A stretch of DNA of 41,467 nucleotides from Planctomycetota bacterium (GTDB taxonomy: Bacteria > Planctomycetota > UBA1135 > GCA-002686595), in NCBI GenBank assembly GCA_016779205.1, contig JADHOC010000030.1, positions 1 to 41,467 of the forward strand, read 5' to 3'. A model generated the notes under the pieces. It was not told where the DNA came from, did no database searches, and saw only the letters and a list, made by a program, of their open reading frames with translations. Both the position numbers and the translations under genes were made by a program. Below are positions 16,041-23,491 of the stretch, piece after piece. Each line of letters begins with the position of its first letter. Position 1 is the stretch's first letter.

Positions 16041-17402
16041 ATGACGCTCCTCCTCCCCATCGCCCTGCTCGGCGCCTCCACGCTCGTGCCAGCACCCCAG
16101 CCCGCGACCGCTCCCGATGACCCCACGGGCTGGTCCAACTGGAGGGGCCCCGAGCACCGCGGGACCGCCCCGGGCGCCGCGGGACTCCCCACGACCTGGG
16201 GGGTGGAGGACAACGTGATCTGGCGGACCCCGATGCCCACCTTCTCCGGAGCGACCCCCGCCATCAGCGGCGACCACCTCTTCGTCCTCTCGGCCTCGGC
16301 CCCTGAGCCCAGGGCTTCAGAGGAGCAGCCCAAGGGACGCCGCCGGCCGCGCCGCGACCCGGGGGGCCCCGAGATGCTGCTCCACTGCCTGAGCGCCGTG
16401 GACGGGTCGGTGCGCTGGACCCGGAACCTGGACGAGGGCAACGAGCTCCACTACAAGGCCAATCGCGCCTCGGCCTCGCCGGTCACCGACGGGAGCCACG
16501 TGTGGACCGTCACGGGGAACGGGACCGTGAGCGCCCATGACCTCACCGGCGAGCTGGCGTGGTCCACCAACCTGCAGGAGCGCTGGGGCCCCTTCGGGCT
16601 GCTCTGGGGCTACGCCTCCTCCCCCGTCCTCCACGATGGCCTCCTGATCGTGCAGGTGCTGCACGGGATGAAGACCGATGACCCGTCCTACATCGCGGCC
16701 TTCGACGCCAGGTCCGGTGAGCTCCGCTGGCGCGCCGAGCGCCCCACGGACGCGCCGCGCGAGTCCCCTGACGCCTACACCACGCCCCTGGTGATCGAGC
16801 GCGAGGGCGGAGCGGAGCTGGTCATCACCGGCGGCGACGTGGTGACGGGCCACGCCCTCGATACCGGCGAGGAGCTCTGGCGCGTGAACGGGCTGAACCC
16901 GCGCAAGGCCACCAACTACCGGATCGTGCCGTCGGCCGTCATGGTGGGCGACGTCCTCGTGGCCCCGACCCGCGAGCGGCCCGTGCTCGCCATCGACACG
17001 GGGGGCCGCGAGCCCTTGACCGACGAGGACGTCCGCTGGCGCTGGGACACCCGCGGCGGCCCCGATGTTCCGACCCCCGCGAGTGACGGGACCCACCTCT
17101 ACATGGTGGACGACGCGGGGCTCGTCACCTGCATCGTGGGCGCCACCGGCGAGGCCCTTTGGGGCCCGGAGCGGACCGTCGAAGGGACCGTGTCCTCGTC
17201 CCCGCTGCTCGCGGACGGCAAGCTCTACATCACCAACGAGGAGGGCATCACCGTGGTCCTCGCGGCGGGCCCTGAATTCAAGCAGCTGGCCGTCAACGAG
17301 CTCGACGGCTCCTTCACCCTCTCCTCCCCCGTGGCCGTGGGCGACCGGCTCTACCTGCGCACGGGCGACTTCCTCTACTGCCTCGCCAAGTCCAAGGACT
17401 GA
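16041..17402 (+). CDS. Secreted PQQ-like beta-propeller protein
   Basis: 453 residues with a short signal peptide (MTLLLPIALLGASTLVPAPQ). The shared entry motif is WSNWRGPEHRGTAPG, then blades such as ATPAISGDHLFVLSA, ASPVTDGSHVWTVTGNG, SSPVLHDGLLIVQVL and SSPLLADGKLYITNEEG, ending with LYLRTGDFLYCLAKSKD. A basic proline-rich loop (EEQPKGRRRPRRDPGG) falls where the propeller at 10906 has its Arg/Gly insert; with the nearly matching C-terminus (YLR....LYCIA/LA) this suggests these two are the closest paralogues in the window. Probably periplasmic, of unknown ligand. Seven bases separate it from the DUF1080 gene, so the two are likely one operon. Confidence 0.85.
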   Translation: MTLLLPIALLGASTLVPAPQPATAPDDPTGWSNWRGPEHRGTAPGAAGLPTTWGVEDNVIWRTPMPTFSGATPAISGDHLFVLSASAPEPRASEEQPKGRRRPRRDPGGPEMLLHCLSAVDGSVRWTRNLDEGNELHYKANRASASPVTDGSHVWTVTGNGTVSAHDLTGELAWSTNLQERWGPFGLLWGYASSPVLHDGLLIVQVLHGMKTDDPSYIAAFDARSGELRWRAERPTDAPRESPDAYTTPLVIEREGGAELVITGGDVVTGHALDTGEELWRVNGLNPRKATNYRIVPSAVMVGDVLVAPTRERPVLAIDTGGREPLTDEDVRWRWDTRGGPDVPTPASDGTHLYMVDDAGLVTCIVGATGEALWGPERTVEGTVSSSPLLADGKLYITNEEGITVVLAAGPEFKQLAVNELDGSFTLSSPVAVGDRLYLRTGDFLYCLAKSKD

Positions 17403-17409
17403 CCCCGCC

Positions 17410-18165
17410 ATGAACCTCCTCAAGCTCTCCCTGGCCGCAATCCCGGCCGCCGCCGGCCTGTGGGCCGCGCTCCCCGCCGCCGAGCTCCAGCGCGCCCACG
17501 TGGACGGCGAGGGCTGGACGACCCTCACCCTCGCCGACTTCGTCAACGTCAACGGCGACGACACCACCTGGCGCGAGGAGGACGGCGTGATCCACTGCAC
17601 CGGGCGGCCCGTGGGCGGCGCCCGGAGCCAGAAGACCTACACCAACTTCGAGATGGTGGTCGAGTGGAAGCACGAGACCTTCGCCGGCAACTCCGGCCTG
17701 TTCCTGTGGTGCCCCGAGTCCGCCTTCACGGACCTGCCCCCTGGCACGCTTCCCCGCAGCGGCATCGAGGTCCAGGTCCTCGACCTCGGCTACGAGGCCA
17801 ACTGGCTCAAGAACAAGGGCAAGCACTCCAACTGGTTCACGAGCCACGGGGACGTCTTCCCCGTGGGCGCCTCGAAGATGAAGGCCTTCACGCCCGCCAT
17901 CGAGTACTCGGACGAGGACGGTGCGCCGTACAAGGTCGGCCAGCCCAAGAGCACCCGCAGCTTCCCCACCCAGCGCCTCACGCGGCCCCACGGCGAATGG
18001 AACCACTACTACGTCCGCGCCATCAACGGCGAGGTGCGGCTCTGGGTGAACGGTGAGGAGGTCAACGGCGGCCGCGACTGCCAGCCGGCCACGGGCTACC
18101 TGGCCCTCGAGGCCGAGGCCGCCCCCGTGCAGTTCCGGAACCTCCGGATCCGCGAGCTGCCCTGA
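17410..18165 (+). CDS. Secreted DUF1080 (3-keto-disaccharide hydrolase-like) protein
   Basis: 251 residues from ATG 17410; a longer frame back to 17065 overlaps the propeller gene and is rejected. Signal peptide about 1-23 (AALPAAEL). One DUF1080 domain fills the rest: WTTLTLADFVNVNGDDTTW, VIHCTGRPVGGARS, YTNFEMVVEWKHE, GNSGLFLWCPE, GIEVQVLDLGY, EWNHYYVRAINGEVRLWVNG, VQFRNLRIRELP. The family has a concanavalin-like sandwich, and some members cleave 3-keto-sugars made by glycoside 3-oxidases. Pairing with a propeller mirrors the ThuA-DUF1080/propeller pair at 10.9-13.9 kb. No 3-dehydrogenase gene is visible here, so the pathway link is inference. Confidence 0.87.
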   Translation: MNLLKLSLAAIPAAAGLWAALPAAELQRAHVDGEGWTTLTLADFVNVNGDDTTWREEDGVIHCTGRPVGGARSQKTYTNFEMVVEWKHETFAGNSGLFLWCPESAFTDLPPGTLPRSGIEVQVLDLGYEANWLKNKGKHSNWFTSHGDVFPVGASKMKAFTPAIEYSDEDGAPYKVGQPKSTRSFPTQRLTRPHGEWNHYYVRAINGEVRLWVNGEEVNGGRDCQPATGYLALEAEAAPVQFRNLRIRELP

Positions 18166-18191
18166 ACGGGCCCCAACGGGCACCCAACGGG
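18165..18191 (+). repeat. Three short AACGGGC direct repeats after the DUF1080 stop
   Basis: AACGGG occurs at 18165, 18175 and 18186, each followed by C-rich bases, and again at 18263. Copies are one helical turn apart. No function is assigned; a protein-binding array or simple slippage are both possible. The remaining gap to 18363 holds no gene. Confidence 0.4.
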
Positions 18192-18291
18192 CCGAGGCCC
18201 GCGCGGTGCCCTGCCATGGGAGCCCGGGGGTGGCCGGCCCGTGGGCCAGCCGGGCTCGGTCCAACGGGGAGCTGAGCCGGGGTTTCGAGGC

Positions 18292-18314
18292 CCGCGCGAA
18301 GAATACTCGCGCGG
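18292..18314. promoter_or_regulatory. Inverted repeat around an AT-rich core, possible operator/promoter
   Basis: CCGCGCGA (18292-18299) and TCGCGCGG (18307-18314) form a perfect 8-base inverted repeat with a seven-base spacer, AGAATAC. The -10-like AATACT (18302-18307) lies across the spacer, about 56 bases before the acyltransferase-ankyrin ATG. This geometry suits a dimeric repressor covering a promoter. Confidence 0.4.
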
Positions 18315-18363
18315 TCCGTGCGAAGGTGGAGGCGGCCTGCCGCCAGCCGATCGGATCCCGAAC

Positions 18364-20559
18364 ATGACGACCCTTCCCGTCGACACGACCGCCAGCCCGC
18401 GCTCCAACTCGCCCTCGAGCGGGGCCCCCGAGTCGGTCCGACGCCACGACCTGGACGCCGTCCGGAGCTTCGCCATGTCGCTCGGCGTCGTGCTTCACGC
18501 GTGCCTCTCCCTGTCGTTCGTCCCCTGGCCGATCACCGACGAGGTCCGCACGGAGGGGATGACCGGGCTCTTCGCGTTCATCCACGGCTTCCGCATGCCG
18601 CTCTTCTTCCTCCTGAGCGGCTACTTCGCAGTGATGCTCTGGCAGCGGCGCGGGGCGCGCGGGCTGGTCGGGCACCGGATCCGGCGGGTCCTGGTCCCCA
18701 TGGTGGTCGCGTGCTTCACCATCCTCCCCCTGATGCACTGGTCCGTGGGCGAGGGCCTCGCGCTGCGCTACGCGCCCGAGGGTTCCCGGGCGAGCTCGAC
18801 CCCGAGGGGGACCGAGGGCCCGGCGACGGATCCGAACCGCGACCTGTGGTCTGCCGCCCGAGCCGGGGACCTGCAGCGCCTCCGGGCGCTCGGCGTGGAG
18901 GGACAGGACCTCAGCGCAAGGGATGACTTCCAGCTGACCGCCCTCCACTGGGCGGCGACCGAGGACCAGGCCGCCGCCTGCGAGCTCCTCGTCGAGCTCG
19001 GCGCGGACCTCGAGGCCAGGGACGGGTCCGCCTCGACGCCCCTCATCAGCGGCGCGTTCTGGGGATCCGCGGCGGCCTGCGAGGTCCTCCTGGCCCGCGG
19101 CGCGGACCCGGAGGCCCGCAACCAGGACGGCACCCGCGCGGTGGACCTGGCGAGGTGGCCCTGGGCCGAGGACCGACTGGTGGCTACAACCTTCGTCGCA
19201 GGGCTCATCCGATTCGATCTGGACCTCGCCGCCATGCCCGGCCGGGTCCGCGCCACCGCCTCGGTCTTCGACCTCGAGGACGTCGCCGGGGGCTCGGAGG
19301 TGGGCGCCCGCGGCGCGGAGCTCGACCTCTGGGCGGCGGCCCGAGCCGGTGACCGGGAGCGGGTCGAGGCCCTGATCGCCGCGGGCGAGGACGTGAACGC
19401 CAGGGACGACCTCAAGCTCACCGCCCTGCACTGGGCCGCGACCGCGGATCAGCCCGAGGTCTGCGAGCTCCTCCTGGACCTCGGCGCGGACCTGGAGATC
19501 CGCGACGGGTCCCAGGGCACGCCCCTGAACAGCGCCGCCTTCTGGGCCGCTCCGGAGGCCAGCCGGGTCCTCCTCGCCCGGGGCGCCGACCCGGGGGTTC
19601 GGAACCGGGACGGCACGAGTCCGATGGAGCTCTCCCTCTGGCCCTGGGGCGACGAGCGCAAGGGGCTCACGCAGCTCGTGGCCAGCCTCGTCCGGTACGA
19701 CGTGGACCTGGGCGTCATGCCAGACCGCGTCCGCCGTACGGCGGCGGTGTTCGCCGGCGCTCCGTCGGAGAGCGTCGAGGTCCTGGACCCGAGCCCCCCC
19801 GGGAGCGGGCTCCTCGAAGAGCTCGCCGACTTCGACCTCGGGCACCTCTGGTTCCTCTGGTACCTCATGGGCCTGCTCGTTCTCAGCCTCCCGGTGTTCG
19901 CCATCGCCGCCCGGTGGACCCCCGCGTCCAACTCGGCCCTCTACGTGTCCCCCCTGGCGCTCATCGCCGTCGTCCCCCTGACCGCGACGTTCCAGGCGAT
20001 CATGCTGCACCGCGGGCTGACCTTCTTCGGGCCCAGCACGTCCTCGGCCCTGGCCTTCGACCCGCTGGTGCTCGCCTACTACGGGGTCTTCTTCCTGTTC
20101 GGTGCCGCTGTCCGCGGCCTCGACCCGGACACCCGCAGCCTGACGCGCGGCTGGCCGGCGATGCTCGCCGTCGCCATCGTGATCTTCCTCACCGCGGGGG
20201 CCGCCGCGGAGCGCGCCCAGGGCGGCGAGCTCGAGGCGCTCATTCCCGCCGTCATGCAGGCCGCCTTCGCCTGGACCATGACCCTCGGCCTGATCGGGCT
20301 CTCCGCGAAGCTCTTCCACCGGGAGCGCGCCTGGGTCCGCTACCTCTCCGACGCGTCCTACTGGATCTACCTCGCCCACCTGCCCCTGGTCTTCCTGCTC
20401 CAGGGGGCCGTGGCCCGCTGGGAGCTCCCGGCCTGGCAGAAGCTCGGGGTCATGGTGACCGCGTGCCTCGCGGCGCTGCTCCTCACCTACGCGCTCCTCA
20501 TCCGCCCGACGCCGATCGGGTGGATGCTCAACGGCAGGCGGCCCGCACGGCGGGCCTGA
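18364..20559 (+). CDS. Acyltransferase-3 membrane protein with inserted tandem ankyrin units
   Basis: 731 residues from ATG 18364. The N-terminal part is an acyltransferase-3 (OafB/OpgC-like) membrane domain: the catalytic Arg-X10-His motif is Arg34 and His45 in AVRSFAMSLGVVLH, and FRMPLFFLLSGYFAVMLW follows. After about residue 140 the membrane domain is interrupted by two tandem units of 161 residues, beginning at DLWSAARAGD (160) and DLWAAARAGD (321), each with about three ankyrin repeats (TALHWAA, ELGADLEARDG, LLARGADP) and a linker ending PxRVRxTAxVF. The membrane domain resumes at about 490 (FDLGHLWFLWYLMGLLVL) with six or seven helices to the end. The family transfers acyl groups from a cytosolic donor to exported glycans or lipids; the ankyrins probably hang on the cytosolic side and bind a partner (inference). 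Stop is six bases from a convergent propeller stop. Confidence 0.88.
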   Translation: MTTLPVDTTASPRSNSPSSGAPESVRRHDLDAVRSFAMSLGVVLHACLSLSFVPWPITDEVRTEGMTGLFAFIHGFRMPLFFLLSGYFAVMLWQRRGARGLVGHRIRRVLVPMVVACFTILPLMHWSVGEGLALRYAPEGSRASSTPRGTEGPATDPNRDLWSAARAGDLQRLRALGVEGQDLSARDDFQLTALHWAATEDQAAACELLVELGADLEARDGSASTPLISGAFWGSAAACEVLLARGADPEARNQDGTRAVDLARWPWAEDRLVATTFVAGLIRFDLDLAAMPGRVRATASVFDLEDVAGGSEVGARGAELDLWAAARAGDRERVEALIAAGEDVNARDDLKLTALHWAATADQPEVCELLLDLGADLEIRDGSQGTPLNSAAFWAAPEASRVLLARGADPGVRNRDGTSPMELSLWPWGDERKGLTQLVASLVRYDVDLGVMPDRVRRTAAVFAGAPSESVEVLDPSPPGSGLLEELADFDLGHLWFLWYLMGLLVLSLPVFAIAARWTPASNSALYVSPLALIAVVPLTATFQAIMLHRGLTFFGPSTSSALAFDPLVLAYYGVFFLFGAAVRGLDPDTRSLTRGWPAMLAVAIVIFLTAGAAAERAQGGELEALIPAVMQAAFAWTMTLGLIGLSAKLFHRERAWVRYLSDASYWIYLAHLPLVFLLQGAVARWELPAWQKLGVMVTACLAALLLTYALLIRPTPIGWMLNGRRPARRA

Positions 20560-20565
20560 GGCCCC

Positions 20566-21987
20566 TCACTCGCCCCGCACGTCGTAGCAGAGCAGGCGCC
20601 TCGCGGAGCCGTCCCCGCGGCCGGGGTTGTTCTGACAGACGTACAAGAGGCCGTTGCAGATCACCGGCGGGGTCCAGGTCTCGGCGGCGTAGAAGAGCGG
20701 CGCCTGGGAGATGACCTCGAAGTCCTCCTCTCCGAGCCGCGCCGTCACCAGCTGACCGGTGTCGCCCAGGGCCCAGAAGACCCCATCGGCCTCCATCACG
20801 GCGCCCTTGCCGAGGCTCGTGGAGAGGGTGCGCTTGCGGTCGCCGCTCCCGATCTCCTGGTCGAAGGTCAGCGCCGTGCGCGCGCGCTCCTTGCCGTCCT
20901 TGGGGTCGATGGCCACCAGCGCCCCCGCCCGGCCCGACACGCCGTCCACGGCGATGATCAACCCGTCCGTGAAGATCGGCGTCGCGAACTCGAGGGCCAG
21001 CGAGCGGCGGTCGCGCCAGCGCTCGACGCCGCGCCCCTCCTCGTCGACGTCCAGCACGGCGCTGCCCACGTTGTAGGCCGCCGTGAGGAAGACGCTGTTC
21101 CCCATGGGCACCGGGCTGGGCCCGTTGACGCTCAGGGTCGTCCGGCTCCGGAAGGGATAGCGCGTGGTGACCTCGCCCTCGGGGCTGATGATCATCAGGC
21201 CGCCCACCGGCGGGCGGGACTCGCCGGCCGCGATGACCAGGATGCGCGGCTCCCCCGCGATGGTCGCGAGCACCGGCGACGCGCAGCTGGGACCCCACTC
21301 CGATCCCGCGAGCCAGCGCGGGTCGCCAGTCTCCAGGTCGAGCGCCGCCACGCTCGGACCGCCCGGCGCTCCGAAGTTCTGCACCACCATGTCGCCGACC
21401 ACCAGGGGCGAGGAGACCACGCCGAAGAAGTCGTCCCCCACCTCGAGCACCTCCTTGCTGTCGAAGCTCCAAAGCTCGCGGCCATTCTCGAAGTCCAGGA
21501 CCACCAGCAGACCGCCCACGCCGTGCACGACCACGCGCCCGTCCGCGATGGTGGGCGTCGCCCGGGGACCGTTGTGATCGAAGTAGCGCCCCGAGTAGTC
21601 GCACGGGAACGAGTGCCGCCAGACGCGCTCGCCCGTCAGGGCCTCGTGGCAGTCCACGTGAACCTCCCGGCCGACCCGGTGGGTGAACACCAGTCGCCCG
21701 TCCGCGATCGCCGGGCTCGCGAAGCCGTCCCCCCGCTCCAGCTCCCACACCAGCGCCGGAGCCGTGGAGCCGAAGTCCGAGCGCAGCGGGGTCTCCCGGC
21801 AGATCCCGTCCCTCCGCGGCCCCAGGAACGACGGCCAGTCCTCGGTCACCGCCCCCTCGGCCAGGGGCCGCGGCGCCGCGTGGGACGTCAGCCCGGGGGT
21901 CGGTGGGCGCTCGGCGGCCGGGGCGGCCTCCTCCTGAGGGGCGGGGAGCGCGGGTACGAGGGCGCAGAGGACGGCGGCGATCGGCAT
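20566..21987 (-). CDS. Secreted PQQ-like beta-propeller protein
   Basis: 473 residues from ATG 21987, where a signal-like stretch starts (MPIAAVLCALVPALPAPQEE); the longer frame upstream is a shadow of the DUF1501 gene. The entry motif is DWPSFLGPRRDGICRETPLR. Blades include SPAIADGRLVFTHRVG, ATPTIADGRVVVHGVG, SSPLVVGDMVVQNFG and NGLLYVCQNN, ending RRLLCYDVRGE. Probably periplasmic. It is last in the minus-strand run, 73 bases after DUF1501 with a hairpin between. The GP.RDG.. form of the entry motif is the common one in Planctomycetota propellers next to DUF1501/PSD1 genes. Confidence 0.85.
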   Translation of the reverse strand: MPIAAVLCALVPALPAPQEEAAPAAERPPTPGLTSHAAPRPLAEGAVTEDWPSFLGPRRDGICRETPLRSDFGSTAPALVWELERGDGFASPAIADGRLVFTHRVGREVHVDCHEALTGERVWRHSFPCDYSGRYFDHNGPRATPTIADGRVVVHGVGGLLVVLDFENGRELWSFDSKEVLEVGDDFFGVVSSPLVVGDMVVQNFGAPGGPSVAALDLETGDPRWLAGSEWGPSCASPVLATIAGEPRILVIAAGESRPPVGGLMIISPEGEVTTRYPFRSRTTLSVNGPSPVPMGNSVFLTAAYNVGSAVLDVDEEGRGVERWRDRRSLALEFATPIFTDGLIIAVDGVSGRAGALVAIDPKDGKERARTALTFDQEIGSGDRKRTLSTSLGKGAVMEADGVFWALGDTGQLVTARLGEEDFEVISQAPLFYAAETWTPPVICNGLLYVCQNNPGRGDGSARRLLCYDVRGE

Positions 21988-22019
21988 GGGCGAGGTGCAG
22001 GGGGCTGCTGGCGGTATGT

Positions 22020-22037
22020 CCCGGCAGGAGCGCCGGG
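22020..22037 (-). terminator. Hairpin between DUF1501 and propeller genes
   Basis: CCCGGC and GCCGGG make a perfect six-pair stem with a six-base loop, placed 24 bases after the DUF1501 stop. There is no T-run. It could attenuate read-through into the propeller or stabilise the upstream message. Confidence 0.4.
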
Positions 22038-22060
22038 TCCTCCCCGTGTTCGAGCGGCCC

Positions 22061-23491
22061 TCAGGCGAGGATGCCGCGGACCAGCTCCCCGTGCACGTCC
22101 GTGAGGCGGAAGTCGCGGCCCTGGAAGCGGTAGGTGAGCCGCTCGTGGTCGAGGCCCAGCTGGTGCAGGAGCGTGGCGTGCAGGTCGTGGGTGGAGACGG
22201 GGTCCCGCACCACGTTGTAGGAGTGGTCGCAGGTCTCCCCGTGGGTGACCCCCGGCGCGAACCCGCCGCCGGCGAGCCAGATGGAGAAGCAGCGCGGGTG
22301 GTGGTCCCGGCCGTAGTTCTCCTTGGTGAGCTCCCCCTGGCTGTAGACGGTGCGGCCGAACTCTCCACCCCAGACCACGATGGTGTCGTCGAGGAGCCCG
22401 CGCTCCTCCAGGTCCTGGACCAGCGCGGCGGAGGGTTGGTCGGTGTCCTTCACGCACTTCGTGAGGTCCTTGGGCAGGTTGCCGTGGTGGTCCCAGCCCA
22501 TGTGAAAGAGCTGCACGAAGCGCACGTCGCGCTCGGCCATGCGGCGCGCCAGGAGGCAGTTGCGGGCGAAGGACCCCGGCCGGCGCACGTCGGGCCCATA
22601 GCGCTCCAGCACCGACTCCGGCTCGTCGGAGATGTCCGTCAGGTCCGGCACCGCCGCCTGCATGCGGAAGGCCAGCTCGTACTGCTCCACCCGCGTGTCG
22701 CGCTCGGGGTCCTCGTCGTCCCGCAGGCCGTTGAGCCGCCTGAGGTCGTCCAGCATCGCCCGCCGCCGCTCCCGGTCGATGCCGGGGGCGTTCGCGAGGT
22801 AGAGCACCGGGTCCTCTCCGCTGCGCAGCTTCACGCCCTGGTGACGGGTGGGCAGGAAGCCGCTCCCCCACAGCCGCGCGTAGAGGGGCTGCTTGGTGGC
22901 GCTCGAGGACACCATCACCACGAAGGTTGGCAGATCCTCGTTCATGGAGCCGAGCCCGTAGGAGAGCCACGCCCCCATGCTCGGCCGCCCGGCGAGCTGG
23001 GACCCGGTCTGGGCGAAGGTGATCGCGGGGTCGTGGTTGATCGCGTCCGTCACCATGGAGCGGACGATGCAGAGCTTGTCCGCGATGGCCCCCGTGTGGG
23101 TCATCAGGTCCCCCATCAGCGCCCCACACTCCCCACGCCGCGTGGCCCCGAATCTGGACGGCGCGATCGGGAAGGAGGACTGACCCGAGGTCATCGTCGT
23201 GAGGCGCTGCCCCTTGCGAACGGACTCGGGGAGCTCCTCACCGAAGTGATCCACGAGACCCGGCTTGGGGTCGAGGGTCTCGAACTGCGAGGGCGCGCCC
23301 GACTGGAAGAGGTAGATGACCCGCTTGGCCTTCGAACGGGGCGCGAGTGAGCTGCCAAGCGCTGGGCTCAGGCTCCCCAGGGCCAGAGCCCCGAGGCCCG
23401 CCACGCCTCCACCGAGGAAGGTGCGCCGGTTGGTACGCAGGGCGGCGCCGAGGGCGGCGGACCGCCGGAGGTCTTGCTCGTCGCTGCTCAT
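22061..23491 (-). CDS. DUF1501 family protein (alkaline-phosphatase-superfamily-like), Tat-exported
   Basis: 476 residues from ATG 23491, overlapping the upstream stop as ATGA. A twin-arginine signal ([19 protein letters not shown], Arg22-Arg23) implies export in folded form. DUF1501 hallmarks: [115 protein letters not shown], and the ending [20 protein letters not shown]. The family has a sulfatase/phosphatase-like fold without proven catalysis and is nearly always encoded with a DUF1549/DUF1553 protein in Planctomycetota and Verrucomicrobiota, as here. The pair is usually discussed in connection with polysaccharide utilisation; the exact reaction is unknown. Confidence 0.92.
   Translation of the reverse strand: MSSDEQDLRRSAALGAALRTNRRTFLGGGVAGLGALALGSLSPALGSSLAPRSKAKRVIYLFQSGAPSQFETLDPKPGLVDHFGEELPESVRKGQRLTTMTSGQSSFPIAPSRFGATRRGECGALMGDLMTHTGAIADKLCIVRSMVTDAINHDPAITFAQTGSQLAGRPSMGAWLSYGLGSMNEDLPTFVVMVSSSATKQPLYARLWGSGFLPTRHQGVKLRSGEDPVLYLANAPGIDRERRRAMLDDLRRLNGLRDDEDPERDTRVEQYELAFRMQAAVPDLTDISDEPESVLERYGPDVRRPGSFARNCLLARRMAERDVRFVQLFHMGWDHHGNLPKDLTKCVKDTDQPSAALVQDLEERGLLDDTIVVWGGEFGRTVYSQGELTKENYGRDHHPRCFSIWLAGGGFAPGVTHGETCDHSYNVVRDPVSTHDLHATLLHQLGLDHERLTYRFQGRDFRLTDVHGELVRGILA

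Noticed and set aside
17314..20379. Minus-strand open frame of 1021 codons opposite DUF1080 and the acyltransferase-ankyrin gene
   Set aside because: Shadow frame; the plus-strand genes have clear domains and catalytic residues.
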